Shown here: positions 60,424-64,000 of the stretch, piece by piece | Layout: the number at the start of each line of letters is the position of its first letter | Position numbering within the stretch: the stretch's first letter is position 1 | Origin: an uncultured Lachnospiraceae bacterium | GTDB lineage: Bacteria; Bacillota; Clostridia; Lachnospirales; Lachnospiraceae | Direction: 5' to 3' | Assembly (NCBI GenBank): GCA_910578345.1 | Contig: CAJTRA010000013.1 | Location: 29,846 to 93,845, forward strand | DNA: 64,000 nt | Notes under the pieces: model-generated | The model's input: the letters and a program-made list of their open reading frames with translations, nothing else | Told to the model about the DNA's origin: nothing | Database searches by the model: none | Made by a program: the position numbers and the translations under genes

Positions 60424-62379
60424 ATGAACGACCTGGAATTAAAATACTTAAAGAGCCTGTCCAGACAGTATCCGACAATCGCTGCGGCATCGACAGAAAT
60501 CATCAATCTGCAGTCCATCTTGAATCTGCCCAAGGGGACGGAACACTTTATGACGGATATCCATGGAGAGTATGAGCAGTTTAATCATATTCTGAAGAAT
60601 GGTTCCGGCTCTGTCAGGCGCAAGATTGATGAGGAATTTGGGAATACACTGAGTATCAAGGATAAGAAAAGCCTGGCTACGCTGATCTATTATCCACGGG
60701 AGAAGCTTGATATTGTACTGCGGGAAGAGGAAGAGGATTCGATTGAGGACTGGTATAAGATCACGCTGCATAGACTGGTCCAGATCACGAAGAGAGTATC
60801 TTCCAAGTATACGCGTTCCAAAGTGCGTAAGGCGCTACCGAAGGACTTTTCTTATATTATTGAGGAACTGATCACAGAGAAAGCGGAGATCCAGGACAAG
60901 GAAGCTTATTACAATGAGATCATCCATACGATCATCCGCATCGGAAGGGCGCAGGAGTTTATTGAGGCTCTGAGCAATCTGATCCAACAGCTTGTTATCG
61001 ATCATTTACATATTGTCGGGGATATCTATGACAGAGGGCCGGGACCGCATGTGATCATGGATACGTTATGTCATTATCACTCGGTGGACGTACAGTGGGG
61101 GAATCATGATATCGTGTGGATGGGAGCCGCCAGTGGACATCTCGCCTGCATTGCCAATGTCATCCGGGTAGCCGCCAGATATGGCAATCTGGATACTCTG
61201 GAGGAGGGGTATGGAATCAATCTGATCCCGCTGGCTACGTTTGCCCTGGAGACTTATAAGCATACCGATTGTTCCGCCTTTGCGATCCGGTATAACACAG
61301 AATATGATACGAAGGATTTAAGTCTTGATACGAAGATGCACAAGGCGATCGCGATTATTCAGTTTAAGCTGGAAGGGCAGATTGTCATGCGTAGGCCGGA
61401 GTTTGCCATGCAGGATCGACTGTTGTTCGAGCAGATTGACTATGAGAGGAAGACGATCGATATTGGCGGTGTATCATATCCGATGAAAGATGTGGATTTC
61501 CCGACGGTGGACCGGGAGAAGCCTTATGAGCTGACGCCGGAGGAAGAACAGGTCATGGAGAGACTGCGGCATGGATTCATCAAATGTGAGAAGCTGCAGA
61601 AACATGTGAAGTTTCTCTTTTCCAAAGGCGGATTGTATAAGGTATATAATTCCAACCTGCTCTACCACGGCTGCGTGCCCATGGATGAGGAAGGGAATTT
61701 CAAGAAAGTTAACGTTTATGGCCAGGAATACAGCGGCAAAGCGTTGTACGACGTGCTGGAGCATTATGCCAGGAAAGGATATTATTCCGATAATCTGCGG
61801 GAGAAACTAAAAGGACAGGATATTATCTGGTATATCTGGTCCGGTCCGAACTCGCCGGTATTTGGGAAGGACAAGATGGCTACCTTCGAGAGATATTTCG
61901 TTGAGGAGAAGGAGGTCCAGAAGGAGACTAAGAACAGTTACTACAGGCTGTTGGACAATGAAGAAGTGATTGAGAAGATTCTGAAGGAGTTTGGCTTAGA
62001 TGCCTCGCATTCCCATATCGTGAACGGGCATGTGCCGGTGGAGCGCAAGAAAGGAGAGTCGCCGATCAAGTGCGGCGGTAAACTGCTGATTATAGACGGT
62101 GGATTTTCCAAAGCGTATCAGGATAAGACGGGCATTGCCGGCTACACGCTGGTAGTCAATTCCTACGGGATGCGTCTGGTGGCCCATGAGCCTTTCGAGT
62201 CCACGGAATCGGCTATTCTTCATGAATCGGATATCTTCTCGGATTCCGTGATCCTGGAGACGACGACGCAGCGCCAGAAGATTGCCGATACGGACATCGG
62301 CGCGGAACTGCGGGAGACGATCCATCAGCTGGAGGAATTACTGCAGGCCTACAGAGACGGAACGATCATTGAAAGATGA
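60424..62379 (+). CDS. fbp: Class III fructose-1,6-bisphosphatase
   Basis: 651 residues, the Firmicute-specific class III Fbp of gluconeogenesis. Metallophosphatase motifs: 'MTDIHGEYEQFNHIL' near residue 40, 'VGDIYDRGPGPHVIMDTL' near 200, 'WGNHDIVWMGAASGH' near 222, and 'VNGHVPVERKKGESPIKCGG' near 535 with 'LLIIDGGFSKAYQ'. Length fits the family. ATG 60424, GGAGG 4 nt upstream. Follows dapB by 47 nt, maybe same transcript. Confidence 0.97.
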   Translation: MNDLELKYLKSLSRQYPTIAAASTEIINLQSILNLPKGTEHFMTDIHGEYEQFNHILKNGSGSVRRKIDEEFGNTLSIKDKKSLATLIYYPREKLDIVLREEEEDSIEDWYKITLHRLVQITKRVSSKYTRSKVRKALPKDFSYIIEELITEKAEIQDKEAYYNEIIHTIIRIGRAQEFIEALSNLIQQLVIDHLHIVGDIYDRGPGPHVIMDTLCHYHSVDVQWGNHDIVWMGAASGHLACIANVIRVAARYGNLDTLEEGYGINLIPLATFALETYKHTDCSAFAIRYNTEYDTKDLSLDTKMHKAIAIIQFKLEGQIVMRRPEFAMQDRLLFEQIDYERKTIDIGGVSYPMKDVDFPTVDREKPYELTPEEEQVMERLRHGFIKCEKLQKHVKFLFSKGGLYKVYNSNLLYHGCVPMDEEGNFKKVNVYGQEYSGKALYDVLEHYARKGYYSDNLREKLKGQDIIWYIWSGPNSPVFGKDKMATFERYFVEEKEVQKETKNSYYRLLDNEEVIEKILKEFGLDASHSHIVNGHVPVERKKGESPIKCGGKLLIIDGGFSKAYQDKTGIAGYTLVVNSYGMRLVAHEPFESTESAILHESDIFSDSVILETTTQRQKIADTDIGAELRETIHQLEELLQAYRDGTIIER

Positions 62380-62394
62380 AAGTCCAAAAGAACA

Positions 62395-62450
62395 ACAGAT
62401 GTACCCAAATTGAGTTGATCGCGTTTGGGTACATCTGTGTTTGTTTTTGC
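62395..62450. terminator. Intrinsic terminator after fbp
   Basis: A 15-bp perfect stem (62395-62409 with 62424-62438, loop 14) followed by a T-rich run. It also closes the convergent lipoprotein gene. Confidence 0.9.
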
Positions 62451-62456
62451 TAAAGC

Positions 62457-62966
62457 TTATCGGCCGCTTGTTCCACGGGTTGTAGTGCCGGTAGTTGAGG
62501 TGCTGCTGTTGGTGCCTGTCACGTCATCCACGACATTTTCCACACCGTCTGCCGCATCGTCAATGACATCGGAAGCGGCATTGCCTACGTCACCGATCGC
62601 GTCGCCAACGTTGTCCAGGACGGAATCGCTGCCGTTTTGATCTCCGGCAGTTACATCATTGACATTCTCGTTATCGTTCATGCTGCCAGTACCGTTTGTG
62701 TTTCCATTACCGGTATCGTTTGCAGTACCATTGCCAGTGTTGTTCGTACTGTTTGTTGTTCCGGCGGCATTGCCGTTATTTCCATTTGTGGCGCCGTTGT
62801 CAGTATCAGAATTTACATTGGCATCATTTGCAGTGCCGGACTGTGTTGTGGACGCGTTGTCTTTGTCAGTTCCGGTTGTGTCGTCATTTCTCCGACCGCA
62901 GGCGGTCAACATGACAATGGAAAGTGTCATGAGAGAAACAAGTAATAATGATCTTATTCTTTTCAT
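62457..62966 (-). CDS. Asn/Gly/Thr/Asp-rich lipoprotein
   Basis: 169 residues. 'MKRIRSLLLVSLMTLSIVML' signal and lipobox 'LTAC' (Cys about 23), then low-complexity sequence of N, G, T and D ('TNSTNNTGNGTANDTGNG') and a short amphipathic repeat 'VLDNVGDAIGDVGNAASDVI' followed by 'DDAADGVENVVDDVTG'. No known enzyme domain. Most likely a surface-exposed lipid-anchored spacer protein. Start ATG 62966 after GGAGG on the minus strand; the codons up to 62978 precede it. Confidence 0.8.
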   Translation of the reverse strand: MKRIRSLLLVSLMTLSIVMLTACGRRNDDTTGTDKDNASTTQSGTANDANVNSDTDNGATNGNNGNAAGTTNSTNNTGNGTANDTGNGNTNGTGSMNDNENVNDVTAGDQNGSDSVLDNVGDAIGDVGNAASDVIDDAADGVENVVDDVTGTNSSTSTTGTTTRGTSGR

Positions 62967-63112
62967 AATTTCCTCCATTCCGAATGTTGATAGGCATTCT
63001 TTTTGAGCAATTCTGATTGGGGCAGCATGTTTTTTGAAAAAACAGCTACTCTTGTGTTATTATGTCTGATAGGAATGAAAATATGCATCTGACAGAAAGG
63101 CAGGAACAGGAT

Positions 63113-63919
63113 ATGGAATTCAGACCCTGTATTGATATCCACAATGGCAGCGTAAAACAGATCGTGGGCGGCAGTCTGCAGGATGAGAAAGACGAAGCAG
63201 TGGAAAATTATGTAGCGAAGCAGGACGCAGCATTTTTTGCCAGGCTGTATCGGGAATACGGGATCAGAAACGGACACATAATACTGTTAAATCCTGTGAT
63301 ATCTGTTCATTATAAAGAGACGAAAGAGCAGGCGCTTGCGGCGCTCAGAGCCTATCCTGGCGGGATGCAGGCGGGCGGCGGGATAACGCCGGACAATGCC
63401 GGGGAATTTCTGGATGCCGGGGCGAGTCATGTAATCGTCACTTCTTATGTTTTTAAAGATGGTCGGATCCAGTATGACAAGTTGAAGAATCTTGTCCATA
63501 AAGCAGGAAAGAAACATCTGGTGCTGGATCTAAGCGTCAGAAGAAGTCAGGACCGTTATCTTATTGTAACCGACAGATGGCAGAAATATACGCACGTAGA
63601 GCTGACAGAGCAGACATTAGAGGAGCTGTCAGAATATTGTGACGAGTTTCTGGTGCACGCTGTGGATGTGGAGGGCAAAGCGGGCGGAATAGAGAGACAA
63701 GTTGCAAAGCTTCTGGGAGACTGGGGAAAGATACCGATCACATACGCCGGCGGTGTGCACAATTTTGAAGATCTTAGATGTTTGAAGAGGCTGGGAAGAA
63801 ATAGAGTACATGTGACGGTTGGCAGCGCACTGGATCTGTTCGGCGGAACGATGGCGTTTGAGGAAGTGCTGCGGATGTGCAAGGAGGAAGAAGCGATTTG
63901 GGATGGCCGGATCCAGTAA
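63113..63919 (+). CDS. hisA: HisA isomerase, eukaryotic (HIS6) type
   Basis: 268 residues. Phosphoribosylformimino-AICAR-P isomerase of histidine synthesis, but of the HIS6-like type: 'FRPCIDIHNGSVKQIVGG' at the start, 'AYPGGMQAGGGITPDNAGEF' near 85, 'HLVLDLSVRRSQDRYLIVTD', 'VHAVDVEGKAGGIERQVAKL' and 'ITYAGGVHNFEDL'. Two Asp residues (Asp9 and the Asp in VHAVDVEGK) are the expected acid/base pair. Start ATG 63113 after CAGGAACAGG. No other his gene is near; the rest of the window (63920-64000) shows nothing. Confidence 0.9.
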   Translation: MEFRPCIDIHNGSVKQIVGGSLQDEKDEAVENYVAKQDAAFFARLYREYGIRNGHIILLNPVISVHYKETKEQALAALRAYPGGMQAGGGITPDNAGEFLDAGASHVIVTSYVFKDGRIQYDKLKNLVHKAGKKHLVLDLSVRRSQDRYLIVTDRWQKYTHVELTEQTLEELSEYCDEFLVHAVDVEGKAGGIERQVAKLLGDWGKIPITYAGGVHNFEDLRCLKRLGRNRVHVTVGSALDLFGGTMAFEEVLRMCKEEEAIWDGRIQ

Positions 63920-64000
63920 CAGGAAGCCGAAAGCGGAACCAATGTCATGATGCCGGGGTCAAAAGCCCTCGAAATAGAACCTTGAAAATTTAATATTTTA

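Noticed and set aside
1..64000. CRISPR array, prophage, insertion sequence or rRNA operon
   Set aside because: No regularly spaced direct repeats, no transposase, integrase or phage structural genes, and no rRNA sequence were seen.

Overview
The window is about 64 kb of a chromosome of roughly 50% GC from a Gram-positive anaerobe of the Clostridia, most likely a gut Lachnospiraceae. Supporting signs are SPOR-type SigH, class III fructose-bisphosphatase, mini-RNase III, a Cys T-box, a lysine riboswitch, a DUF6142-type membrane protein, a CD1871A-type small CXXC protein, many strong Shine-Dalgarno sequences and plant-polysaccharide sugar genes. I see no rRNA, phage, transposase or CRISPR. One tRNA gene is present (Thr, GGT).

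Left part (1-11.5 kb): a mannoside utilisation operon (solute-binding protein cut by the window edge, two permeases, GH38 alpha-mannosidase, DUF4432 epimerase-like protein, D-lyxose/mannose isomerase), a terminator, a small CXXC membrane protein paired with a membrane polyferredoxin, and a domain-permuted GH3 beta-glucosidase. 11.5-18.7 kb holds signalling genes: a soluble hybrid histidine kinase, a bacteriohemerythrin with a CheX-like tail, a free Hpt protein, a YdcF-like protein and a TPR lipoprotein. 18.7-23.7 kb: NUDIX-pyrF, pyrE, two small membrane proteins and an M29 aminopeptidase. 23.8-31.4 kb: an alpha-galactoside locus (GH36 divergent from an ABC importer, with a LacI regulator downstream) plus an SDR dehydrogenase. 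Both sugar importers lack an ATPase gene, so they probably share a distant MsmK-like ATPase.

Middle part (31.6-40.4 kb): a receiver-Hpt protein, then on the minus strand MATE exporter, Kir-like potassium channel and purC, then on the plus strand a coenzyme A module (PanT-like ECF component, coaX, coaBC) and ispF. Between ispF and a MutS2-like gene lies an independent transcription unit with a consensus promoter that folds into a long rod, a candidate 6S-like RNA. A T-box(Cys) leader then drives cysE-cysS-mrnC-rlmB, a hexapeptide-repeat SGNH hydrolase and sigH.

Right part (48.6-64 kb): tRNA-Thr, a frameshifted Sel1-like remnant, a class A penicillin-binding protein, a YigZ protein, mgtE, typA, an SSB-like protein, a CobO-like protein, then lysine riboswitch-dapA, dapB, fbp, an Asn/Gly/Thr-rich lipoprotein and a eukaryotic-type hisA.

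The most unusual signal is a 5'-leader motif present twice, just upstream of the NUDIX-pyrF gene and of dapB. In both copies a hairpin loop is perfectly complementary to a strand just before the Shine-Dalgarno, which predicts an H-type pseudoknot with one compensatory pair change between copies. A second small dispersed hairpin repeat occurs at least three times in intergenic regions.
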